A program made the position numbers and the translations under genes. Source: Pseudoduganella umbonata (GTDB lineage: Bacteria; Pseudomonadota; Gammaproteobacteria; Burkholderiales; Burkholderiaceae_D). Taken from it: 64,000 nt of DNA. Shown one piece after another: positions 15,129-22,773 of the stretch (positions are counted from its first letter, which is position 1; every line of letters begins with the position of its first letter). The stretch covers positions 248,001 through 312,000 of the forward strand of contig NZ_JACHXS010000007.1 of NCBI RefSeq assembly GCF_014192225.1. The letters run 5' to 3'. The notes below the pieces were generated by a model that was not told the DNA's origin, searched no databases, and worked only from the letters and a program-made list of their open reading frames with translations.

Positions 15129-17600
15129 ATGCACAAGGCCATCATCACCACGGGCGCCGCCGCCATGCTGCTGCACACCGGATTATCGCTTGGCGCCGAA
15201 CCGGTTGGCGCACCGGAGCCCGAACCCCAAGCGGAAAACATGGCGGGTGCCGCCGGCGCACCGGTATCGGTGGGCGCCGTGATCGTTACCGGCACCCGTG
15301 CCAGCGGCCTGAAAGCGGAAAACAGCGCATCGCCGATCCAGGTGCTGGATGCGGGCTCGCTGCAGCGCACCGGCCAGCCGGACCTGATCCAGGCGATCGC
15401 ACAGAACATCCCGTCGTTCACCGCGCAGGCCTTCGGCGGCGACACGGCGAACCTCACGCTGTCGGCCCGGCTGCGCGGCCTGTCGCCGAACAACACGCTG
15501 GTACTGATCAACGGCAAGCGCCGGCACGGCACCGCCAACCTGGCCGTGCTGGGCGGCCCGTACCAGGGTGGCGCGGCAGCTGACCTGAACTACATTCCCG
15601 TGGCCGCGATCGACCACATCGAAGTGCTGCAGGATGGCGCCGCGGCGCAGTACGGCACCGACGCCATCGCCGGCGTGGTCAATATCATCCTGAAGTCGAA
15701 CAACCGCGGCCTGTCGGGCAACGTCAACGGCGGCGCCTATGTCGATGGCGGCGGCCATACGGGCGACGGCACGGCCAACATCGGCTTCGCGCCGAACGAG
15801 AAGTCGTTCATCAGCATTACCGGCGAATCGCGCTACCACGGCTACAGCGACCGCGGCAACATCGACCCGCGCGTAACGGCCCCGCAGAACCTGGCCAGCA
15901 TGCCCCTGCTGCAGGCCCCCGGCTATCCGCACCTGAACAAGATCGCCGGCGACGCGCAGTACCACCTGAACACGCTGGCGGTGAATGCGGGCTACGACAT
16001 CGACGACGACACGTCGCTGTATGCGTTCGCCACCTGGGGCAAGAAGGAGGCGCGGGCATACGAAAACTACCGGATGCCGAACCGGCTGCCGGAAGTCTAT
16101 CCGCTCGGCTTCAGCCCGAAGGAAACGATGAAGGAAATCGACTATGCGCTCACGGCCGGCGCGCGCGGCAAGTTCGGCGCGGCATGGAACTGGGAACTGT
16201 CGACCACCTATGGCCGCGACAAGGCGGAGATCGGCGTGATCGATTCGGCCAACGTGTCGCTGTACCGCGATACCGGCTTCACGCCCACCGTATTCCATGC
16301 CGGTACCTTCATCGCCAGCCAGTGGACCAACAACTTCGACGTCTCCCGCGAGATCGAGATGGGCTGGGCGAAACCGTCGACGTTCGCGATGGGCCTGGAG
16401 CACCGGGTGGACGAATACGAGATCCAGGCCGGCGACGAGTTCTCGCGCTACAAGGAAGGCTCGCAGTCGTATCCCGGCTTCTCGCTGACGGACGCCGGCA
16501 AGCATGACCGCAACAACAAGGCGATCTACGGGAACTTCATCATGTTCCCGATTCCCGGCCTGACGGTCGACCTGGCGGCGCGCTACGAGCACTTCAGCGA
16601 TTTTGGCAACGCCAAGGTGGGCAAGCTGACCAGCCGCTACGACTTCACGCCGACGTTCGCGCTGCGCGGTACGTACTCGAACGGCTTCCGCGCTCCAACG
16701 CTGGCCGAGTCGTACTATTCCGCCACCAACGTGGGCCCGACCAGCGCATTCGTGCAGCTGGCGCCGAACTCGGCGGGCGCCGCCCTGGTCGGCATCGACG
16801 GCCTGAAACCGGAAGCGTCCACCAACATCTCGGCCGGCATCGTGCTGAACCCGGCGAACAATATGTCGATCACGATGGATGCCTACCAGATCAAGATCCG
16901 CGACCGTATCGTCGGTTCCGGTTCGGTCTATGGATCGGGCGGCGCAGTGAACTCGCCGGCCGTGGTGGCGGCGATCCTCGCGAACGGCAACATCCTCGAT
17001 CCGACGGTCAGCGAAACGGGCATCAACATCTTCACCAACGCCGTCAACACCCGTTCGCGCGGCCTGGAACTGGTGGCCACGCTGAACAGCAACTACGGCC
17101 AGTATGGCCGCGTGGACTGGTCGCTGGCGGCCAACTGGAACCAGGTGCGTGTCACCAAGATCAACCAGGCGCCGGCGCAGCTGCAACCGCAAACGCTGCT
17201 GGACCGCACGGCGATCTCGAACCTGGAAACCGCGTCGCCGAAAACCCGCGTCAACATCGGTGCACTGTGGCGCTCGGGCGACTGGACCGTCAACCTGCGT
17301 GAAGCGATCTACGGCAAGTCCCATACGTGGGAATCGCCGAACGGCGGCACGTACTACAAGAACGAGATCGGCACCAAGGCGATCACGGATCTCGAAGTCA
17401 GCTACAAGCTGAATCCGAACTGGACGCTGTCGGCCGGTGCCAACAACCTGTTCAACGAATATCCGGACGAAGTGAATGCCGAGCTGATGGCCGTGTACCG
17501 TGCGAACCTGGACAACGCCGGCGTGACGAAGTACCCGTCGTTCTCGCCGTTCGGCATCAACGGCGGCTACTACTACGCGCGCGCCAGCTTCAAGTTCTAA
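15129..17600 (+). CDS. TonB-dependent outer-membrane receptor
   Basis: An 823-residue receptor with a signal peptide (MHKAIITTGAAAMLLHTGLSL) and a Pro/Glu-rich linker. A TonB-box-like VIVTGTR precedes the plug domain (SPIQVLDAGSL through AQYGTDAIAGVVNIILKSN), and the barrel ends in an aromatic residue (FKF), as needed for outer-membrane insertion. A FRAPTLAESYYS motif and LNPNWTLSAGANNLFNEYPDE close the barrel as in other family members. It follows the flavoprotein/cytochrome/RidA genes on the same strand, which suggests it imports the substrate. An AAAAGGAATCACC ribosome binding site supports the start. Confidence 0.92.
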   Translation: MHKAIITTGAAAMLLHTGLSLGAEPVGAPEPEPQAENMAGAAGAPVSVGAVIVTGTRASGLKAENSASPIQVLDAGSLQRTGQPDLIQAIAQNIPSFTAQAFGGDTANLTLSARLRGLSPNNTLVLINGKRRHGTANLAVLGGPYQGGAAADLNYIPVAAIDHIEVLQDGAAAQYGTDAIAGVVNIILKSNNRGLSGNVNGGAYVDGGGHTGDGTANIGFAPNEKSFISITGESRYHGYSDRGNIDPRVTAPQNLASMPLLQAPGYPHLNKIAGDAQYHLNTLAVNAGYDIDDDTSLYAFATWGKKEARAYENYRMPNRLPEVYPLGFSPKETMKEIDYALTAGARGKFGAAWNWELSTTYGRDKAEIGVIDSANVSLYRDTGFTPTVFHAGTFIASQWTNNFDVSREIEMGWAKPSTFAMGLEHRVDEYEIQAGDEFSRYKEGSQSYPGFSLTDAGKHDRNNKAIYGNFIMFPIPGLTVDLAARYEHFSDFGNAKVGKLTSRYDFTPTFALRGTYSNGFRAPTLAESYYSATNVGPTSAFVQLAPNSAGAALVGIDGLKPEASTNISAGIVLNPANNMSITMDAYQIKIRDRIVGSGSVYGSGGAVNSPAVVAAILANGNILDPTVSETGINIFTNAVNTRSRGLELVATLNSNYGQYGRVDWSLAANWNQVRVTKINQAPAQLQPQTLLDRTAISNLETASPKTRVNIGALWRSGDWTVNLREAIYGKSHTWESPNGGTYYKNEIGTKAITDLEVSYKLNPNWTLSAGANNLFNEYPDEVNAELMAVYRANLDNAGVTKYPSFSPFGINGGYYYARASFKF

Positions 17601-17683
17601 GACTGTTTCAAGTTCCAGGACGGGCGTGTCACGGCGGGGCAGGGCGCTATACTGCGCACTGCCCCGTTTTTCATTGGCCACCC

Positions 17684-18511
17684 ATGACCGCTCCGATGAC
17701 CTTGCAGGACTACCTCGCGCTGGCCGGCCCGGCGCCGGACCTGCGCATTGCCTACGGCGATGCGCCTTCCCAGTTCGTGGAACTGTTCCTGCCTCCCGGC
17801 GAAGGTCCTTTTCCCGTGGCTGTGCTGATCCATGGCGGCTGCTGGACCGTGCAGTACGGCGGCATCGCGCAGATGGGCAGCATGGCCGGCGCGCTGGCCG
17901 CGCAGGGCATCGCCGTCTGGAACATCGAATACCGCCGGCATGACGAGGAAGGCGGCGGTTATCCCGGCACGTATCGCGACGTGGCCGCCGCCGTCGACCT
18001 GTTGCGGAGCGAACCGAGGGTCGACCTGCAACGCATCGTCATCGTCGGCCATTCGGCCGGCGGACACCTGGCGCAATGGGCCGCGTCGCGCCACAGGCTG
18101 CCGCGCTGGAGCCCGGCCTGGACAGACGATCCGCTGCCCATCCCGTCCGTGATCAGCCTCGGTGGACTGGCGGACCTGCGCAACCAGGCAGCGCTGATCC
18201 GCTCCAGCTGCGAGCGCGAGACCGCACAGCTGGCCGGTGTGCCGAGCGCCGCGCGGCCCGACGTGTTCGCGGACACGTCTCCGGCCGAGATGCTGCCGGC
18301 CGGGATCCGCACGGTCCTCATCCACGGCGAACGCGATACCGTGTCGCCGCCGTCCGTCGGCGAGGCGTATGCGCACCGCGCCCGCGCTGCCGGCGACGCG
18401 GCCGAGACCATCGTTCTACCGGGCACCGGCCACTACGACGAGGTGGCGGCCTGCTCCCCCTGCTGGCCGCTCGTCGAGGGCCAGATCCGGATCGCGCTGG
18501 GGCTGGGCTGA
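17684..18511 (+). CDS. Alpha/beta hydrolase, kynurenine formamidase/esterase-like
   Basis: A 275-residue hydrolase. The oxyanion motif HGGCW and the nucleophile elbow GHSAGGH are those of the kynurenine-formamidase/BD-FAE group; the late IHGERDTVSP supplies the Asp and GTGHYDE the His. I take the Met at 17684 (MTAPMTLQDYLALAG), since the much longer open frame upstream overlaps the TonB receptor gene. No signal peptide is present, so it is cytosolic. The tryptophan pathway enzymes are not nearby and the assignment to formamidase is only by motif. It converges with tssK, whose stop lies 4 bp away. Confidence 0.82.
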   Translation: MTAPMTLQDYLALAGPAPDLRIAYGDAPSQFVELFLPPGEGPFPVAVLIHGGCWTVQYGGIAQMGSMAGALAAQGIAVWNIEYRRHDEEGGGYPGTYRDVAAAVDLLRSEPRVDLQRIVIVGHSAGGHLAQWAASRHRLPRWSPAWTDDPLPIPSVISLGGLADLRNQAALIRSSCERETAQLAGVPSAARPDVFADTSPAEMLPAGIRTVLIHGERDTVSPPSVGEAYAHRARAAGDAAETIVLPGTGHYDEVAACSPCWPLVEGQIRIALGLG

Positions 18512-18514
18512 GAC

Positions 18515-19849
18515 CTACGGCGCAATGCCGAACAGCTCGATCCGCAAGCCCTTCATGCCGCTCGGCGCATAGATCGCGATCGTCTGCGCCTTCAGCATGT
18601 TTTCATACAGGTTGCCTTTCGCTGTCAGCGAGAAGTAATACGTGTTCGGCCGCACCGGCACTTCGCCGGGCACCTGCGCCATGTGCACCAGCTCCACCCC
18701 CGGCAGCGACACGCTGATCATGCGCTCGACATCGTCCGGCGAGCCGATCTTGAAGCGCAGCGGCACGGCCGCCACCAGTTCCAGCGCCGGCATGTCGGCA
18801 CTGACGGCGAGGCACAACTCGGTCCGGCGTTCCACGCGCGCCGGATCGAGCACGCCTTGGTGGATCGTGGTCCTGGCGGGATCGCACACCAGCGGCACGG
18901 TGAAGTAGCGCGACGAGATCACCGTGTCGATCAGGTCCCGGATCATCTGGTCTAGCCTGTAGAAGCCGGGGCCCGGATCGTCATGCTGGTACGGCGGCAG
19001 ATCGGCCAGCGCGTACTTCGGCGAGAACGTCATCAGGCCGCCGGCCAGCGCGGTGAGCTTGTCGAACACGTATTCCGGATGATGCTGGCGATAGCGCGCG
19101 CAATGGGTCAGCGGCGCCGCCGCGGTGCAGATCACGTTCAGCATCCAGAACGACGACGCGTCGCCGGTGTGCACCTCGAAGGCCTGCCGGCCATTCATGC
19201 GATGCCGCTCGTACAGCGCCGCGATCTTGGCGTTCAGCTTGGCCAGCAGGGCATCGAGCATGGCCGGCAGGCCGGCGGCGGTGGCCAGCGTGACCGATGG
19301 CGGGATGAAGGTGGGGTCGAGTTCGAAGCCGCCGGTGGGGGAGCGCTTGATGCGGATGACGGGGAAGGAGATGTAGGACGTGCGGGTTTCCGTGTGAGGG
19401 ATCAGTTTCAGGTTCTTCGTCAGGAACTCGACGTCGAGCGACAGCTCGCTGGTAAACAGGTCGGCGATTTCGACGTCCTCCCTGATGTAGCGACCGGAGG
19501 GTTCCAGGTTTCCGCCGTGTTCATTCAGCAGCGGCAGCGCTGCGTAGAACGTGAATACCTGCTCCTCGGCGTCCAGCGTCGACAGGTCGACGGCGGCCGG
19601 CGTGGAATCTGAAATCGGCGCATCGAAGATCTCGCCGTCCTGGAACAGCACCGACAGCTCGTCTGCCATCAGCGTGTTATTGCCGAGCATGTCCTGGTTC
19701 CATTTCGCCTTGCGCACGCCCCACAGGCATGGGCTGATCGTCAGGGCCAGCTGCTGCAGGCGCGTCTCGTGGTACAGGTCCACCCGCTGCATCTGCTGCG
19801 GACCGAAAGTGAGGCCTTCGCCCCACAGGACTTTCGAATGAATGCTCAT
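18515..19849 (-). CDS. tssK: Type VI secretion baseplate protein TssK
   Basis: A 444-residue TssK. The N-terminus reads 'VLWGEGLTFGPQQMQR', the standard opening of this family, and the body carries the conserved 'GLPAMLDALLAKL' and 'PEYVFDKLTALAGGL' regions. TssK is a trimer that links the baseplate wedge (TssE/F/G) to the TssJLM membrane complex. The start at 19849 follows AAAGGGAACC; the frame extends further upstream only as overlap with tssF. It is divergent from tssF-tssG-vgrG, with 126 bp between starts that must contain both promoters. The usual partners (tssB, tssC, tssH, tssJ, tssL, tssM, hcp) are absent from the window. Confidence 0.95.
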   Translation of the reverse strand: MSIHSKVLWGEGLTFGPQQMQRVDLYHETRLQQLALTISPCLWGVRKAKWNQDMLGNNTLMADELSVLFQDGEIFDAPISDSTPAAVDLSTLDAEEQVFTFYAALPLLNEHGGNLEPSGRYIREDVEIADLFTSELSLDVEFLTKNLKLIPHTETRTSYISFPVIRIKRSPTGGFELDPTFIPPSVTLATAAGLPAMLDALLAKLNAKIAALYERHRMNGRQAFEVHTGDASSFWMLNVICTAAAPLTHCARYRQHHPEYVFDKLTALAGGLMTFSPKYALADLPPYQHDDPGPGFYRLDQMIRDLIDTVISSRYFTVPLVCDPARTTIHQGVLDPARVERRTELCLAVSADMPALELVAAVPLRFKIGSPDDVERMISVSLPGVELVHMAQVPGEVPVRPNTYYFSLTAKGNLYENMLKAQTIAIYAPSGMKGLRIELFGIAP

Positions 19850-19975
19850 GGTTCCCTTTCGCAAAGAATTGGGCCAAGCATGAATGTTTCCGCACTGCAT
19901 TCCTTTGAGCCGGCGCAAATTGCCCGCTGGAAAGCTCACGATAATGAACTTTCCCGACACTTCCGCGGCCCGATC

Positions 19976-21793
19976 ATGAAAGATGTCATTCCCTACTTTG
20001 AACGTGAACTGGTGGTGTTGCGCGGCTATGCAGCCGAATTTGCCGCCCGTTTCCCCCGCGTGGCCGACCGGTTGCGCATCGGCGACGGCGATTCGCAGGT
20101 CGAGCGGCTGATCCAGGCGCTGGCGTTGCTGGCGGCGCGCATCATGAAACGGATCGACGACGGTTTTCCGCAGTTCACGGAAGCATTGCTGGAATCGCTG
20201 TTTCCGCACTACCTGCGGCGCTTTCCCTCCTGCGCGATTGTCTGCTTCAGCCATCCGGAAAAAGATCTGGCGGAGCTGTCCGGCGTGCGGACGATCGAGC
20301 GGGAAACGATCCTCGAATCCCTGCCCGTGCAAGGTACGCGGTGCAAGTTCCGAACATCGACATCGGTTGCGATGGCACCGCTGGCGATCACGGGAGCGCG
20401 GTTCGAGCCGCTGCTCCGGGCGCCTTCCGGAACGCGGCTCCCCGCAGATGCGACAGCGTCCCTGTCGATCACGATCGCTTCGATTTCGCCCCGCCTCACA
20501 CTGCCGCAGATTTCGCTGGGCACGCTGCGGGTGCTCGCCGATGGCGATCCGTCGTTCTGCGCCGCGCTGCATGACACGCTGTTCATGCACGTCAGCGGCG
20601 CATTCGTCGAGGCCCCGGACGGCAAGTGGCTGCCGCTGCCAACGGTGCCGCTGGCGCCGGCCGGCTATGCGGACGACGAAGCGTTGATTCCGTTCGGCGA
20701 CCGCTCGCATCGCGCGTGGCGGATACTGACCGAGTATTTCTGCTTTCCCCAGAAGTTCCGTTTCTTCGACATCGACCTCGCTGCGCTGCGCATGCTGGCA
20801 CCGTCCGGCGCCAGGAGCATCACGCTGCATCTTTCGCTGTCGCGCATGGCGTCGGACAGCAATGCCGCGCGCATGCTGCGCTTGCTGGAGCCGGCGAACC
20901 TGCGCCTGTTCTGCACTCCTGCCATCAATCTGTTCAGGCATTCGGTCAGGCCCGTCGCCGTGACGGGCATGGCGTCAGAGTACTCATTAGTCGCAGACGC
21001 TCCCCGACCGCAAGCGTATGAGGTGCATTCCGTCGAAGCGGTACGCCAGCACTCGAAAAATGCCGATGTGGTCGAGTTCACGCCGCTTTATGCGAGAGGG
21101 CATGGCGCGGCTGGACGCGGCCGCCACTGGATCCTGCGCCACGACGATGTGCTGGCGGCGATCAGCCCCGGCCACGAAAAGCGGTTGACGCTGGTGGACA
21201 TCAATGCCGAAGCACTGAAAGTGGAGCGCAGTTCGTTGTCGGTTGATGTCACGTGCACCAACCGCGACTTCCCGCACCAGCTGGCGTATGGGGCCGCTGC
21301 CGGCGACCTGACGCTGCCGGGCATGGCCGGTGCCCCCGTCGTGCGCCTGCTCGCCAAACCCGCCTTGACGCATCACTTCCCGGGCGGGCAGAACCACTGG
21401 CGGCTGATTTCACACCTGACGCTGAACCACCATGCGCTGGTACCGGAAGGACTGCCGACCTTCAGGGAGCTGCTCACGCTGCACGACCTGCCCGCCACGC
21501 CGGTGACGAAACGGATGGTCGACGGCATCGTGAATCTCGATCACACGATCACCACGGCCTGGATCAAGCACAAGCGCGGCTCATCGCTCGTGAAGGGCCT
21601 AGAAGTGCATATCACGTTGGATGAGGAGGCATTCGTCGGCGGCGGCATCCACCTTTTCGCGCAGGTCATGGATCATTTCCTGGCCATGTACGTGCAGGTC
21701 AATAACTACGTGGAACTGGTGGTGCTGTCGCAGCGTGACCAGAAGGAGATCCTGCGATGCAAACGCCGCAGCGGCAACGCGAGCCCGGCCTGA
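19976..21793 (+). CDS. tssF: Type VI secretion baseplate protein TssF
   Basis: A 605-residue TssF (VasA/ImpG). The start MKDVIPYFERELVVLRGYAA matches the family N-terminus, so the open frame reaching back to 19769 is not all coding. Conserved segments include AARFPRVADRL, IDDGFPQFTEALLESLFPHY and a C-terminal LEVHITLDEEAFVGGGIHLF. TssF and TssG form the baseplate wedge around the tube. It overlaps tssG by 37 bp, a tight coupling. Length is normal and no frameshift is seen. Confidence 0.95.
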   Translation: MKDVIPYFERELVVLRGYAAEFAARFPRVADRLRIGDGDSQVERLIQALALLAARIMKRIDDGFPQFTEALLESLFPHYLRRFPSCAIVCFSHPEKDLAELSGVRTIERETILESLPVQGTRCKFRTSTSVAMAPLAITGARFEPLLRAPSGTRLPADATASLSITIASISPRLTLPQISLGTLRVLADGDPSFCAALHDTLFMHVSGAFVEAPDGKWLPLPTVPLAPAGYADDEALIPFGDRSHRAWRILTEYFCFPQKFRFFDIDLAALRMLAPSGARSITLHLSLSRMASDSNAARMLRLLEPANLRLFCTPAINLFRHSVRPVAVTGMASEYSLVADAPRPQAYEVHSVEAVRQHSKNADVVEFTPLYARGHGAAGRGRHWILRHDDVLAAISPGHEKRLTLVDINAEALKVERSSLSVDVTCTNRDFPHQLAYGAAAGDLTLPGMAGAPVVRLLAKPALTHHFPGGQNHWRLISHLTLNHHALVPEGLPTFRELLTLHDLPATPVTKRMVDGIVNLDHTITTAWIKHKRGSSLVKGLEVHITLDEEAFVGGGIHLFAQVMDHFLAMYVQVNNYVELVVLSQRDQKEILRCKRRSGNASPA

Positions 21794-22773
21794 TCGGGCA
21801 ATTGTTCGCCGAACCCTGGCGGTTCGGTTTCCTCCCGGCCGTGACGCTGCTGCTGCGCTGGTTCGCGCGGCGCGGCGTGCCGAACGAGGAAGCATTGACC
21901 AGGGCACTACGCTTCGAGAACAGCGTTTCGCTGGCATTCCCGGCATGCGAAATCGAGGCAATGCGCACGGAAGACCAGCCGGAAGGGCTCCGCGTCGTGA
22001 TGACACCGACCTGCATCGGCCTGCTGGGCGCAGCCGGAACGCTGCCGCTTCACGATACGGACCGTTTCGCCCGCGCCGCTGCGGAGGAGACAGGCACCCG
22101 CGCCTTCCTGGACTTCCTGTCGACGCGCATGGTGGCGTTGTTCTGGAAATCCTGGGCCATGAGCCGGCAGGAGGTCATGCTCGATACGCAGGGGCGGGAT
22201 GGCTGGCGCGCATTCCTTCAGGCGCTGGGCGGGAACAAGGAATCGGAGGAGGACAGGGAAGCGTGGTATGCCGGGCTGCTGCGCGTGCGCCCTGTTTCCG
22301 CAGCCACGCTCGAATGCATCCTCGCCGGCGAACTGGGGCTGCCCGTGCGCGTGGAATCGATGGTGGGTTGCTGGCAGATCGTCGACCCTTCGCAGCGCAC
22401 CATCCTCGGCACGACGAAACCGAAACTCGGCACCAGCACCATGGTCGGCCGGCGCCAGTGGCAAGTGGACCAGCGGCTACGCATCGTCATCGGCCCGCTG
22501 AAGCGCGCGCAGTTCGACTGGCTGCTGCCGCGCGGCGAAGGCGCACGTGTGCTGTCACGACTGGTGGCGTCCGTGATGGCGCAGGCGTTGCTCGAGTACG
22601 AGGTTTGCCTGCTGCCCGGTCCGGAATGCATCCGGCCGCTCGTGCTCACTGCGAAGCCGGGCAAGGGACTCCGGCTGGGCTGGGACACCTTTATTCCCGA
22701 CGCGCCGGGCCGCAGTCGCCAGCGCGAGATCCGCTACCTGCTGAAACCCAAACTCTACGGAGGCAACCCGTGA
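21757..22773 (+). CDS. tssG: Type VI secretion baseplate protein TssG
   Basis: A 338-residue TssG (VasB/ImpH). The N-terminus LIGQLFAEPWRFGFLPAVTLL with a following 'ALRFENSVSLAFPACEI' is diagnostic, as is LLGAAGTLPLHDTD near residue 90. It starts inside tssF and its stop overlaps the GTG start of vgrG in a GTGA, so tssF-tssG-vgrG are one translationally coupled unit. It completes the F-G wedge. Confidence 0.95.
   Translation: MQTPQRQREPGLIGQLFAEPWRFGFLPAVTLLLRWFARRGVPNEEALTRALRFENSVSLAFPACEIEAMRTEDQPEGLRVVMTPTCIGLLGAAGTLPLHDTDRFARAAAEETGTRAFLDFLSTRMVALFWKSWAMSRQEVMLDTQGRDGWRAFLQALGGNKESEEDREAWYAGLLRVRPVSAATLECILAGELGLPVRVESMVGCWQIVDPSQRTILGTTKPKLGTSTMVGRRQWQVDQRLRIVIGPLKRAQFDWLLPRGEGARVLSRLVASVMAQALLEYEVCLLPGPECIRPLVLTAKPGKGLRLGWDTFIPDAPGRSRQREIRYLLKPKLYGGNP

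Noticed and set aside
15183-17681. 832-residue antisense frame over the TonB receptor
   Set aside because: Codon bias shadow; the plus-strand product has signal peptide, plug and barrel end.
17327-17683. Longer N-terminus for the alpha/beta hydrolase
   Set aside because: It overlaps the 3' end of the TonB receptor gene in another frame and has no protein-like pattern.
19769-19975. Longer N-terminus for TssF
   Set aside because: It would overlap the start of the divergent tssK gene, and family members begin at the MKDVIPYFEREL segment.
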